A DNA stretch of 50,151 bases, from the NCBI GenBank assembly GCA_026393475.1, contig JAPLAA010000026.1, forward strand, positions 1-50,151, given 5' to 3'. The position numbers and the translations under genes are program-made. Source of the DNA: Actinomycetota bacterium (GTDB taxonomy: Bacteria > Actinomycetota > Acidimicrobiia > Acidimicrobiales > Ilumatobacteraceae). Under the pieces are notes generated by a model that was given only the letters and a program-made list of their open reading frames with translations, was not told the origin of the DNA and made no database searches. Shown here in pieces: positions 26,262 to 34,987 of the stretch (the stretch's first letter is position 1; each line of letters starts with the position of its first letter).

Positions 26262-27488
26262 TCAGGTCGTGAGGTGGAGTGCGGTGAGGCCGCGGATGAC
26301 GAAGGTCGGGTGGTACTCGGGCTCGGCGGCCAACTCGACGTCGGGCAGGCGGCGGGCCAGGCGGTCGAGCGACACCTCGAGCTCCAACCGGGCGAGGGGT
26401 GCACCGATGCAGAAGTGGATGCCGCCACCGAAGCCGACGTGCGCCGGATCGCCACGGCCGACGTCGAAGCGGCCCGGGTCGTCGAAGCGCCGCGGGTCGC
26501 GGTTGGCCGCACCGAACAGCATCGCGACCTCCGCGCCCACCGGCAGCGGCTGACCGGCGATCACCACGCCCTCGTCGAGCACCCACCGCTCGAACAGGTG
26601 CAGCGGCGCGTCCCAGCGGATCATGTCCTCGATCGCAGTGCGCGGCGACACCTCGCCGCTCGTCACCCGCTGCCACTGGTCGCGGTGCAGCATCATCGCC
26701 CGCATGCCGTTGGCGAGCGAGTTGACGGTCGCCTCGTGCCCGGCCTCGAGCAACACCATCGCGGTCGAGACGATCTCGGCCTCGGCGAGCGTCTCGCCCT
26801 CGTCCTCCACGGCGACGAGCCCGCTGAGCAACGACGCGTCGGGTCGGCGGCGCTTCTCGGCGATGAGGGCGCGGGTGTAGTCGATGAACTCGCCGGCCGC
26901 CGCGTCGGCCGCGACCTTCAGTGCGTCGTCGGTGCGCAGCTCGTACATCTTCACGATCGCGTGCGACCAGTCGAGCAACGCCTGGGTGTCGGCGCGCGGC
27001 ACGCCGAGCATCGAGCAGATCACGGCCACCGAGTACGGCTGGGCGTAACCGGTGATGAGATCGAAACGACCCTGCTCGACGCACGGCTCGATCAGCTCGT
27101 CGGCCAACGACTCGACCATCGGTCGCAGCGCCTCGACGGCGCGGGGCGTGAACACCTTCGTCACGAGTCGGCGCAGCCGTGTGTGATCGGGCGGTTCGAG
27201 CGCGAGCAGCGACCACCGCTCGTGCTCGTGGAAGCGGCTCCAACGCGGGTCGGGCTCGGGCTTGCCGAACTGCTCGTGCGAGTAGCGATGCGTGTAGGCA
27301 CGGCCGAGCCGGCGGTCGCGCAGCGTCTCGTGCACCTCGGTGTAGCGGGTGAGCACCCACTGGTCGGTGCGCTCGTCGAAGAAGATCGGCGTGGCCTCGC
27401 GCAGCTCGTCGAGCACCGGGTAGGGCCACTGCACGAACGCTGGATCGGTGACGTCGAAGCGTGCGATCAGGTCGTCGAGCGATGCCAT
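26262..27488 (-). CDS. cytochrome P450 (first)
   Basis: A 408-aa soluble bacterial P450. It has the I-helix motif AGHEAT, the K-helix EDMIR (ExxR) and the haem loop FGGGIHFCIG with axial Cys360. It is probably a monooxygenase needing a ferredoxin and reductase; a reductase gene lies 3 kb away. The start at ATG 27488 has a CAGACT box 6 nt upstream. It lies 14 bp after a second P450 gene on the same strand. The substrate is unknown. Confidence 0.93.
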   Translation of the reverse strand: MASLDDLIARFDVTDPAFVQWPYPVLDELREATPIFFDERTDQWVLTRYTEVHETLRDRRLGRAYTHRYSHEQFGKPEPDPRWSRFHEHERWSLLALEPPDHTRLRRLVTKVFTPRAVEALRPMVESLADELIEPCVEQGRFDLITGYAQPYSVAVICSMLGVPRADTQALLDWSHAIVKMYELRTDDALKVAADAAAGEFIDYTRALIAEKRRRPDASLLSGLVAVEDEGETLAEAEIVSTAMVLLEAGHEATVNSLANGMRAMMLHRDQWQRVTSGEVSPRTAIEDMIRWDAPLHLFERWVLDEGVVIAGQPLPVGAEVAMLFGAANRDPRRFDDPGRFDVGRGDPAHVGFGGGIHFCIGAPLARLELEVSLDRLARRLPDVELAAEPEYHPTFVIRGLTALHLTT

Positions 27489-27502
27489 GCGACGAGTCTG
27501 AC

Positions 27503-28645
27503 TCAGCCGGCCGACGTCGACCAACGCACGCGCAGTGCGACGGGCTTGCGGAAGATCGTGCCGGCCACCGCGCTCGGCTCGACGAGCTCGAGGTCGTGCA
27601 ACCGGTCGAGCACCGCGTCGATCGCGGCGCGGGTCTCCATCCGCGCGAGCTGCGCGCCGAGGCAGGCGTGCGGCCCCTGTGCGAACGCCACATGGGTGCG
27701 GGCGTTGGGCCGATCGAGTCGGAAGGCATCGGGGTCGTCGTACACGGCTGGGTCGCGGTTGGCGGCCGCGAGCGACACCACCACGAGGTCGCCGGTGCGG
27801 ATGTGTGAGCCGGCCAGCTCCACGTCGACGGTGGCGTAGCGGTCGACGCGGGCAGCAGCGGGCTCGAGCCGCAACGACTCCTCGACCGCTGCATCGACCA
27901 ACGCCCGGTCGGCTCGCACGGCATCGAGTGCGGCCGGGTGCAGCAGCAGATGGCGCAGCGCGTTGGCGGTCATGCCCTCGCTGGTCTCGATCCCGCCGAA
28001 CAGGAACACGGCCGCGTTCGACACGACCTCGGTGGGCGTCAGCACCTGGGCGGCGCCGTGCAGCACCGAGTCGGGACGGCGGGCGGACGAGTCGAGCGCC
28101 GAACCGAGGAGCCCGAACGCCTGCCACGCCGCCGGGTCGACCTCGCGACCGAAGGTGACGTCGTCGACGGCGGCGACGATCCGGTCGTACCAGCCGAGCA
28201 GCGTCGCCGGGTCGAGCCGTTCGAGCCCGAGCGAGTGGGCGACGACCGCGACGGCGAGCGGGCCGGCCAGCTCACGACGGAGCTCGGCCTCGCCCCTGGG
28301 TGCGAGCTCGGCGACCAGACGGCCCGCCATGCGCGTCACCACCGTCTCGTACCGCCGGGTGACCTCGCTCGGCCGGTACGCGGCGGCGAACGGATCGCGG
28401 TGGCGCGCATGCGCCGGCCCGTCGGTCGAGAGCATGCTCGGGCCCACCACCTGCGCCGTGCTGAACCGCGGGTCGTCGACCGTGAAGCGCTCGGCGTCAC
28501 GCATCACGGCGACGGCGAGCTCTCGACCGGTGACGACCCATCCGCCGATCGCCTCCACCCGGGCGAGCGGCGCCTCGGCGCGCAGCGCCGCGAGGACCTC
28601 GTGGTGGCGGGCGTCGAGATCGTCGAGCGTGATGTCCTGACCCAC
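27503..28645 (-). CDS. cytochrome P450 (second)
   Basis: A 380-aa P450, slightly shorter than usual. It has the I-helix motif GGIETSEG, the K-helix EESLR and the haem loop FAQGPHACLG with axial Cys328. Identity to the neighbouring P450 is low by eye, so the two are different families rather than a recent duplication. The GTG start at 28645 has a GAGACT box 6 nt upstream. It is divergent from an acyl-CoA dehydrogenase, which may act on the same lipid or steroid-like substrate class. Confidence 0.92.
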   Translation of the reverse strand: MGQDITLDDLDARHHEVLAALRAEAPLARVEAIGGWVVTGRELAVAVMRDAERFTVDDPRFSTAQVVGPSMLSTDGPAHARHRDPFAAAYRPSEVTRRYETVVTRMAGRLVAELAPRGEAELRRELAGPLAVAVVAHSLGLERLDPATLLGWYDRIVAAVDDVTFGREVDPAAWQAFGLLGSALDSSARRPDSVLHGAAQVLTPTEVVSNAAVFLFGGIETSEGMTANALRHLLLHPAALDAVRADRALVDAAVEESLRLEPAAARVDRYATVDVELAGSHIRTGDLVVVSLAAANRDPAVYDDPDAFRLDRPNARTHVAFAQGPHACLGAQLARMETRAAIDAVLDRLHDLELVEPSAVAGTIFRKPVALRVRWSTSAG

Positions 28646-28743
28646 GGCCCGAGTCTCGCACCCCGACCCGCACCTCGACCCCAGGAGCCCGGCCTGTGCG
28701 CTCGGCCCGAGACGAACGCCACCTGCGTCGTAGCCTCCCGCGC

Positions 28744-29997
28744 ATGGATCTCACCTACCCACCCGAGGCCGACGTGTTCCGCGCGAAGGTGCGCGCGTTC
28801 CTCGACGCGAACCTGCCCGCCGACTGGAAGGGCATCGGAGCGCTGAACCACGAGGACGCGGCGGCGTTCACCACCCAGTGGCGCAAGGTGCTGCACCAGA
28901 ACGGCTACCTGGCGCTCAGCTGGCCGAAGGAAGTGGGCGGCGCAGGGCTCACGCCGTTGGAGAGCGTGGTGGTGGCCGAGGAGTTCGCTCGCGCCGGCGC
29001 ACCCACGGGCGGCCCGAACGACGGCTTCGGCATCACGATGCTCGGCAACACGATGCTCCGCTGGGGCACCGACGAGCAGAAGCGCCACTACCTGCCCCGC
29101 GTGCTGTCGGGTGAGGACCTCTGGTGCCAGGGCTACAGCGAGCCGGCCGCCGGCAGTGACCTCGGCAACCTCGGCTGTCGGGCCGTGCTCGACGGCGACG
29201 AATGGGTGATCAACGGCCAGAAGATCTGGACGTCGGCCGGTCACCTGGCCACCCACATCTTCGTGCTGGCCCGCACCGACCCGACCGCCGCCAAGCACCG
29301 CGGCATCACCTTCCTGCTGGTCGACATGCGCCAGCCGGGCGTCGAGGTGCGGCCGATCAAGATGATCTCCGGCGAGGCCGAGTTCAACGAGGTGTTCTTC
29401 AGCGACGCCCGCTGCCCCAAGGAGAACGTGGTCGGCGAGGTGAACGGTGGCTGGGCCGTCGCGATGACCCTGCTCGGCAACGAGCGCGGCGCCGGCGCAT
29501 CGGTGCAGGCGCTCGGCTTCCGCGGCGAATTCGACAAGCTCGTCTCGCTGGCCAAGGAGCGCGGCGCGACCGATGATCCCGTGATCCGTCAGCGACTCGC
29601 ACGAGCGCACACCAAGGTCGAGATCATGCGCTTCTTCGGCTACAAGGCGCTCACCAGCTTCCTGAAGGGCACGGCTCCGGGTGTCGACGCCTCGATCGGC
29701 AAGCTGTTCTGGAGCCACCACCACCAGGAGATCACCGAGCTGTCGCTCGACGTGCTGGGCGCCGACGCACTGGCACCGGTGGGCCAGACACCGCAGCGCG
29801 CCTTCGGCTGCGACGCGCCCGGCTCACCCAACGACAGCGCCAACTGGGCGGGCGTGTTCTACAACGCCCGCGCCGGCACCATCTACGCCGGCACCAGCCA
29901 GGTGCAGAAGGGCATCGTCGGCGAGCAGATCCTCGGCCTGCCGAAGGAGCCCCGAGCCGACGGCGGCGCCTGGAACACCATCCCCGGCCACGGCTGA
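28744..29997 (+). CDS. acyl-CoA dehydrogenase
   Basis: A 417-aa flavoprotein of the acyl-CoA dehydrogenase family. It has QGYSEPAAGSDL (FAD/substrate motif), WVINGQKIWTS and a C-terminal AGTIYAGTSQVQKGIVGEQIL. It introduces a 2,3-double bond into an acyl-CoA thioester. Its proportions resemble the FadE subgroup used for branched or steroid-side-chain acyl-CoAs, but the substrate cannot be fixed. ATG 28744 follows a TAGCCT box by 7 nt. It is divergent from the P450 pair. Confidence 0.92.
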   Translation: MDLTYPPEADVFRAKVRAFLDANLPADWKGIGALNHEDAAAFTTQWRKVLHQNGYLALSWPKEVGGAGLTPLESVVVAEEFARAGAPTGGPNDGFGITMLGNTMLRWGTDEQKRHYLPRVLSGEDLWCQGYSEPAAGSDLGNLGCRAVLDGDEWVINGQKIWTSAGHLATHIFVLARTDPTAAKHRGITFLLVDMRQPGVEVRPIKMISGEAEFNEVFFSDARCPKENVVGEVNGGWAVAMTLLGNERGAGASVQALGFRGEFDKLVSLAKERGATDDPVIRQRLARAHTKVEIMRFFGYKALTSFLKGTAPGVDASIGKLFWSHHHQEITELSLDVLGADALAPVGQTPQRAFGCDAPGSPNDSANWAGVFYNARAGTIYAGTSQVQKGIVGEQILGLPKEPRADGGAWNTIPGHG

Positions 29998-30031
29998 GCC
30001 GAACTCGGATCGCGGCCGATCACGGCCGCAG

Positions 30032-30037
30032 TACGGT
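30032..30037 (+). promoter_or_regulatory. -10 box TACGGT before the upstream ORF
   Basis: TACGGT lies 7 nt before the ATG at 30045, the same geometry seen before many genes in this window. The -35 is weak. Confidence 0.4.
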
Positions 30038-30044
30038 TGCGGGC

Positions 30045-30062
30045 ATGCGCCGACGATGGTGA
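30045..30062 (+). CDS. five-codon upstream ORF (MRRRW) before the MFS gene
   Basis: ATG-CGC-CGA-CGA-TGG-TGA sits directly behind a leaderless-type -10 box and 70 nt before the MFS start, which has its own binding site. A leader rich in Arg codons, two of them the rare CGA, could control the downstream gene by ribosome stalling or termination. It is too short for homology to help. Confidence 0.35.
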   Translation: MRRRW

Positions 30063-30132
30063 CCTGCCCGTGCTCCTCCCGGACGACCGACCCGCCCTGT
30101 CGTGTCCGTCGTTCCACTGAGGAGATCTCCAC

Positions 30133-31329
30133 ATGTCCGTTCCCCGGGCGCCCCGCGCCTTCCTCACCGCCGGCATCGGCGTCGTCCGATGCGCGCTCGT
30201 CGTGCGGCTGCTCGACGAGTGGTGGTCCTACCTGCCCGCCGGCACCATCGACGATCAGGTCACCGACCTCGGTCTGTCGTACGGCCAGGCCGGCTGGCTG
30301 CTCGCACTGCTCACTCTCGGCGGGTTGATCGGCAGCCCACTCGCTGCACTCGCCGACCGAGGTCATCGTCGCCTGCTCGCGGTCGGCGGCACGCTCGCCA
30401 TCGCCGTAGGACTGCTGGCCTTCGCCGCAGCCGCTCCGTTCCCCGTGCTCGTCGTGGCGGCGACGGTGATGGGCGGTGCGAGCGACGTCATGATCCGTCC
30501 GCTCGAGTCGTCGCTCGCCGACACCGCCGACGGCGAGCTCGACAAGCTGCTCGGCCGGCAGCACCTGCTCTCCTGGGCCGGCGACTTCGTCGCGCCGGCG
30601 CTGCTGGGGATCGGCGCAGCGACCGTCATCGGATGGCGCGGGGTGTTCGCGTTCACCACGATCGTGTTCGTCGTGTTCGCCGTGTCGCTGGCCAGGACGC
30701 CGTTCCCGGCGCCGGCGCCGATCGTCGATGGCGACGATACCTCGCTGCTCCGGTCGGCCCGGACCCTGCTCCGCCACCGTGAGCTGTGGCTGCTCGCCGC
30801 AGCGGAGTTCGCGCTCTTGCCGCTCGACGAGGCATTCCTCGGCTTCGCCGTGGCACGAGCCGCAGCCGAGGGTGACAACGCGCCCGCCCAGCTCCTCGCT
30901 GCCGGCGTCACGCTGGGCGGGCTGACGGGGACGGCGCTCGTGGCACGCCGCGGGCTCGACCGGCCGCTCGTGGCCGTCGGCTGCGGGCTGCTCGTCGGAG
31001 GTGCGCTCGCAACCGCCGCGCCGCTGGCGATGCCGCTCACGATCGCTGCACTGGCGCTCGTCGGCGCCGGCACCGCCGTCGTATGGGCCAAGGTGCACCA
31101 CCGCACGTTGACCCTGGTGCCGTCGCGGTCGGCCACCGTGCCGACGATGGTGGGCATGCTCAGCACCCCGGCGCTGCTGGTGCCGGTCGCGATGGGTGTC
31201 ACGGCCGACCGGGTGTCGATCACCGCAGCGCTCATCGGCGCGGCCCTGCTCGCGATCCCGCTCGCGGCAGTGGTACTGGCCCTCGGTGGCGGCCGTGTCG
31301 ATCCCGACGAACTCGACGAGCTCGACTGA
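30133..31329 (+). CDS. MFS transporter
   Basis: A 398-aa integral membrane protein with about 12 hydrophobic segments. The loop between helices 2 and 3 has the MFS signature ALADRGHRRLLAVGG, and a central hydrophilic loop lies near residues 190-210. It probably exports or imports a small molecule; no specificity can be read. The start has a GAGGAGA binding site 6 nt upstream, unlike most neighbours. An 80-nt leader with a small ORF precedes it. Confidence 0.87.
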   Translation: MSVPRAPRAFLTAGIGVVRCALVVRLLDEWWSYLPAGTIDDQVTDLGLSYGQAGWLLALLTLGGLIGSPLAALADRGHRRLLAVGGTLAIAVGLLAFAAAAPFPVLVVAATVMGGASDVMIRPLESSLADTADGELDKLLGRQHLLSWAGDFVAPALLGIGAATVIGWRGVFAFTTIVFVVFAVSLARTPFPAPAPIVDGDDTSLLRSARTLLRHRELWLLAAAEFALLPLDEAFLGFAVARAAAEGDNAPAQLLAAGVTLGGLTGTALVARRGLDRPLVAVGCGLLVGGALATAAPLAMPLTIAALALVGAGTAVVWAKVHHRTLTLVPSRSATVPTMVGMLSTPALLVPVAMGVTADRVSITAALIGAALLAIPLAAVVLALGGGRVDPDELDELD

Positions 31330-31356
31330 GGGCCGGTTGGCAGCCGTCTGACGGGG

Positions 31357-32115
31357 TCAGTCGGAGGCGCCGGACAGTTGCATGCGGCGCATGCGCCAGT
31401 TGGCGACCGCCAGCGCGACGAGGGTGACGATCGCCAGTCGACCGATCGCGGACGTGCCCTGCGGGATGCCTTCGCGGACGAGCCGCGCCGGCGCGTCGTC
31501 GAGCAGTCCGACGAAGATCGCCCGCGACTGCCAGGTGGGCGACAGCTGAGCGATGCCGGTGAGGGCGGCACCCAGCAGGCGCTCGACCAGGAACACGACC
31601 GCCAACGACCACACCGCCGTACGACGCGTGATGCACCCGATCGCGATGAACAGCGCGACGTAGCTGATGCTGCCCACCGCCGCGGCGATGAACGCCGGAC
31701 CGGCGCTCGACGGCGACCCGGCCACCAGCGCGGCGAGCGCACACGACGGCGCGATCGTCACCAGGGCCACGGCCGAGCCACCGAGCCACCGACCGAGCAC
31801 GATCTGCCATGTCGGTGCCGGCGAGAGCCACGTGAAGTGGAACGTGCCGGCGCGCACCTCGGCCCCGAGCACGGAGTCGCCGATGACGAGCGCGGCGATC
31901 GGCACGGCGAGACCGAAGATGCCCTCGGCCGCGACGTTCGCGAACGCCCGGTCGGCGCTGCTCCCGACGGCCCGGCTGAGCAGTCCGAACAGGATCGCCC
32001 CGACGCACGGCAGCAGGATCGCGGCCCACCGCTTCGGCGGCAGGCACGACTGCAGCGTGTACCGCAGGATCGCTCCGAACCGCGACCGTGGGCGCTGCGC
32101 GGCGGAGGCGGTCAC
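31357..32115 (-). CDS. ABC transporter permease (ABC-2 type)
   Basis: A 252-aa membrane protein with about six hydrophobic segments and the ABC-2 layout (LRYTLQSCLPPKRW, then VLGAEVRAGTFHFTWLSP). It forms the channel for the ATPase encoded just upstream. GTG 32115 overlaps that gene's stop as GTGA. It is last in a four-gene operon with two ATPases and two permeases, and ends convergently 27 bp from the MFS gene. Confidence 0.85.
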   Translation of the reverse strand: MTASAAQRPRSRFGAILRYTLQSCLPPKRWAAILLPCVGAILFGLLSRAVGSSADRAFANVAAEGIFGLAVPIAALVIGDSVLGAEVRAGTFHFTWLSPAPTWQIVLGRWLGGSAVALVTIAPSCALAALVAGSPSSAGPAFIAAAVGSISYVALFIAIGCITRRTAVWSLAVVFLVERLLGAALTGIAQLSPTWQSRAIFVGLLDDAPARLVREGIPQGTSAIGRLAIVTLVALAVANWRMRRMQLSGASD

Positions 32116-33107
32116 CGGACCAACTCCCGGAACAGGCTCTCGAGCGAGTCGTCGAGCGCACGCACCTCGAACAACCGGATCGACGCCTCGCGAGCGAGCC
32201 GCGGCAGCGCGGTCGCGACGTCGCGGGCCTGCAGCGTCTGCACCACGAGCGCGTTGCGTCCGGCGTCGAACGTGATGCCGGCGACCGAGTCGAGCCCGAC
32301 GAGCGCCGCGGCGAGTCGGCGCGGCTGGTCGGCCCGCACCAGGACATGACGCGGCCGATCGTCGAGCGCGTCGCGGATGGCCCGCTGCCCACCGGCGGCC
32401 GCCAACCGACCGTGCATCAGCACGATCACCCGCTCGGCCATCCGCTCCACCTCGTTGAGCACGTGCGAGCTGACGACGACGGTGCACCCGCGCGCACCCA
32501 GTTGCTTGAACAGGGCGATGAGGTGCTGGCGCTGCACCGGGTCGGCGCCGTTCAACGGTTCGTCGAGCACGAGCACGGTCGGGTCGGTCACGAGCGCAGC
32601 GGCGACCTTGGTGCGTTGACGCATGCCCTTGCTGAACCCGTCGACGCGGCGGTCGGCGGCGTCGACGAGACCGACCTCGTGGAGCACCCGGTCGACCGCG
32701 CCGCGGTCGGTGACGCGGTGGAGGTCGGCCACGTACTGGACGAAGCGCCGCGCGGTGAGCCCGCCCGGCACCGCCTCGTCCTCGGGAACGAGGGCCATGC
32801 GCTCGTGCACGCTGCGATCGCGGCGCGGATCGCGACCGTCGACGCGCACGGCTCCCTGGTTCACGTCGACGAGGCCCACCATCGCGCGCATGAGCGTGGT
32901 CTTGCCGGCACCGTTCGGGCCGAGCAGACCGGTGACGCCCGGGCCGAACGAGCAGCTGAGCTCGCTCAGTGCGACCTTCGCCCCGAACCACACCGACACC
33001 TGTGCCACCTCGACCGTGGCGTCGCCGACGAACGCCGGATCGGTGGAGCGGTCGGCCGTCGCGGCCGTGCCGGGCATCGGGGCGGGCCAGTGGATGGGTG
33101 CGTCCAT
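32112..33107 (-). CDS. ABC transporter ATP-binding protein
   Basis: A 331-aa ATPase with Walker A GPNGAGKTTL, signature FSKGMRQRT, Walker B VLVLDEPLNGADP and the switch histidine in SSHVL. A C-terminal extension of about 100 residues, of the kind found on exporters of the DrrA/CcmA type, follows. In place of the usual LSGGQ it has SKGMRQ, typical of that group. ATG 33107 shares one base with the upstream permease stop. Confidence 0.92.
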   Translation of the reverse strand: MDAPIHWPAPMPGTAATADRSTDPAFVGDATVEVAQVSVWFGAKVALSELSCSFGPGVTGLLGPNGAGKTTLMRAMVGLVDVNQGAVRVDGRDPRRDRSVHERMALVPEDEAVPGGLTARRFVQYVADLHRVTDRGAVDRVLHEVGLVDAADRRVDGFSKGMRQRTKVAAALVTDPTVLVLDEPLNGADPVQRQHLIALFKQLGARGCTVVVSSHVLNEVERMAERVIVLMHGRLAAAGGQRAIRDALDDRPRHVLVRADQPRRLAAALVGLDSVAGITFDAGRNALVVQTLQARDVATALPRLAREASIRLFEVRALDDSLESLFRELVR

Positions 33108-34012
33108 CAGTGCTCCGTCCAGCGGTAACGGCGCCACAGCACGGTGAGGCCGAGGGCGACGACGGCGAGGAACTCGACGAGCGCGAGCAGCCCACCGTTG
33201 GCGACGCCGCCGAGCGGCGAGCGAGGGTCGATGTTGCCGAGGAAGATCACGTCGCGCAGGTACAGCGGGAGGGCGAGCACGTTGATGAGCGCGGCGGCCG
33301 ATCCCTCGCCGGCCTGGAAGTCGCCGACGAGCACACCCGACGCGATCGACGTCACGAGGAACAGGCCGATCACCGATGCGCCGGCCACGATGCGCCGGTC
33401 GGTGAGCGATGCGATCGCCACACCGATCACGGCGTAGTGCACCGACAGCACGAGCACCGCGAGCGGCACCTTCCACAGCACGTCGAGGTGCCCGGTGAAG
33501 TAGTCGAGCGCGCTGTCGCTGACGAGCATGTTGCCGATGAAGAGGATCATCTGCGGGATGAACGAGAAGGCGAACAGGATCGCGACGATCGCGCCGACCT
33601 TCGCCGCCACGTAGTCGATGCCGACGAGCGGTCGCGAGAACATGAGCGGCAGCACACGCTGGCGTCGATCGGGACAGATGACGTCGGGTGCGACGATCGC
33701 GATGAACAGCAGCAGCGCAGACGACACGCCCACGTAGTCGCGGTAGGTGATGATCTCGATCCGGTCGGTCAGTTGGTCGCGGGTGACGTAGCCGACGCCG
33801 ATGTTCACGATCGCCGGCATCGTCACGACGGCGAGCAGGGTGAACGGCGCCACCTTCTGTCGCCACGAGCGGCGCAGGCCGAGCGCCCGCCGAACGGATG
33901 CCTTGAACAGCGCGAGCGTCGCCGCACCACGGCGGCCTCGCGGCCCCTCGTACGGGCGGTACCCGCGGTCGTAGACCGCGCCGCCTCCGCCGCCGAGCGC
34001 ACCCGGCTGCAT
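33107..34012 (-). CDS. ABC transporter permease (ABC-2 type)
   Basis: A 301-aa membrane protein with a Gly-rich cytoplasmic start, the motif YRPYEGPRGRR, and six hydrophobic segments. It has the ABC-2 family look (PLMFSRPLVGIDYVAAKVGA). ATG 34012 overlaps the upstream ATPase stop as ATGA, so this was preferred over GTG 34015. It probably pairs with that ATPase. The transported substrate is unknown. Confidence 0.86.
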   Translation of the reverse strand: MQPGALGGGGGAVYDRGYRPYEGPRGRRGAATLALFKASVRRALGLRRSWRQKVAPFTLLAVVTMPAIVNIGVGYVTRDQLTDRIEIITYRDYVGVSSALLLFIAIVAPDVICPDRRQRVLPLMFSRPLVGIDYVAAKVGAIVAILFAFSFIPQMILFIGNMLVSDSALDYFTGHLDVLWKVPLAVLVLSVHYAVIGVAIASLTDRRIVAGASVIGLFLVTSIASGVLVGDFQAGEGSAAALINVLALPLYLRDVIFLGNIDPRSPLGGVANGGLLALVEFLAVVALGLTVLWRRYRWTEH

Positions 34013-34929
34013 CACGACGACTCCCCGGCCCGCCGGAGGAACACCTCGTCGAGCGACGTGGAGCGGGTGGTGAGCCGGTGCAGCGGCAGACCGAGGTCGG
34101 CCACCAGATCGCGCACCCGGTCGAGGTCGTCGTCACCGTCGATCGTGACGTCGACGAGATCGTCCACCACCCGCGCCGTCAGACCGAGCCCGGCGAGGCC
34201 GGCGACCAGCGCATCGCGGCCCGACCCGACGTCGACGGTCACCACACCGGTGCGCTCGAGCAGCGACTCGGTCGCGCCCGACACCACGAGGTGGCCGCCG
34301 TCGATCATCAGCACGTGGTCGCACACCTGCTGCACGTCGTCGAGCAGATGCGTGGCCATCAGCACCGAGATCCCGAACGTGCCGAGGCGAGCGACCAGAG
34401 CGAGCATCTCCTCGCGCCCGACGGGGTCGAGTCCGGCCGTCGGCTCGTCGAGCAGCACCAGTTCGGGATCGCCCACGAGCGCCTGGGCGAGCTTCGTCCG
34501 CTGGCGCATGCCGGTGGAGAAGCCGCTGATCGGGCGGAACCGGGCCTCGTCGAGCCCGACGAGATCGAGGATGTCCGAGGCCCGCTGACGCGCGTCGCGA
34601 GCCGGCAGGCCGCTCAACTCGCCGAAGGTCGCGACCACGTCGGCGGCCGTCTGGTCGAGCGGCAGGCACTCGTGCTCGGGCATGTAGCCGAGACGGGAGC
34701 GCACCTCGATCGGATCGGCCGCAACGTCGACGCCGCACACCTCGAGGCGACCCTCGCTCGGCCGGGCGAGCCCGAGCATCAGCCGGAACATGGTCGTCTT
34801 GCCGGCACCGTTGGCGCCGACGAGACCGACCAGGCCGCGCGGCACCTCCACGGTGAGGTCGTCGAGCGCGGTCACCCCCGGATATCGCTTGGTGAGCGAC
34901 TCGAGGCGGAACAACGGCCCGGTCTGCAC
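34012..34929 (-). CDS. ABC transporter ATP-binding protein
   Basis: A 305-aa ATPase with Walker A GANGAGKTTM, signature FSTGMRQRT, Walker B LVLLDEPTAGLDP and switch His in ATHLL, plus a C-terminal regulatory domain. It is first in the four-gene operon. The GTG start at 34929 follows a GAGACT box by 8 nt, suggesting a leaderless mRNA. The second ATPase gene of the operon is similar in motif choice, pointing to an old duplication of an ATPase-permease pair. Confidence 0.92.
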   Translation of the reverse strand: MQTGPLFRLESLTKRYPGVTALDDLTVEVPRGLVGLVGANGAGKTTMFRLMLGLARPSEGRLEVCGVDVAADPIEVRSRLGYMPEHECLPLDQTAADVVATFGELSGLPARDARQRASDILDLVGLDEARFRPISGFSTGMRQRTKLAQALVGDPELVLLDEPTAGLDPVGREEMLALVARLGTFGISVLMATHLLDDVQQVCDHVLMIDGGHLVVSGATESLLERTGVVTVDVGSGRDALVAGLAGLGLTARVVDDLVDVTIDGDDDLDRVRDLVADLGLPLHRLTTRSTSLDEVFLRRAGESS

Positions 34930-34987
34930 GATCGTGGAGTCTCACACACTCGGCGCGCGGGGCGCCCGCGCGGTGCCGCGTGAAGCG

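Noticed and set aside
26163..27839. Plus-strand frames starting in the two 107-bp repeats with similar N-termini
   Set aside because: The similarity comes from the repeat itself; the rest of each frame is antisense to recognised genes.
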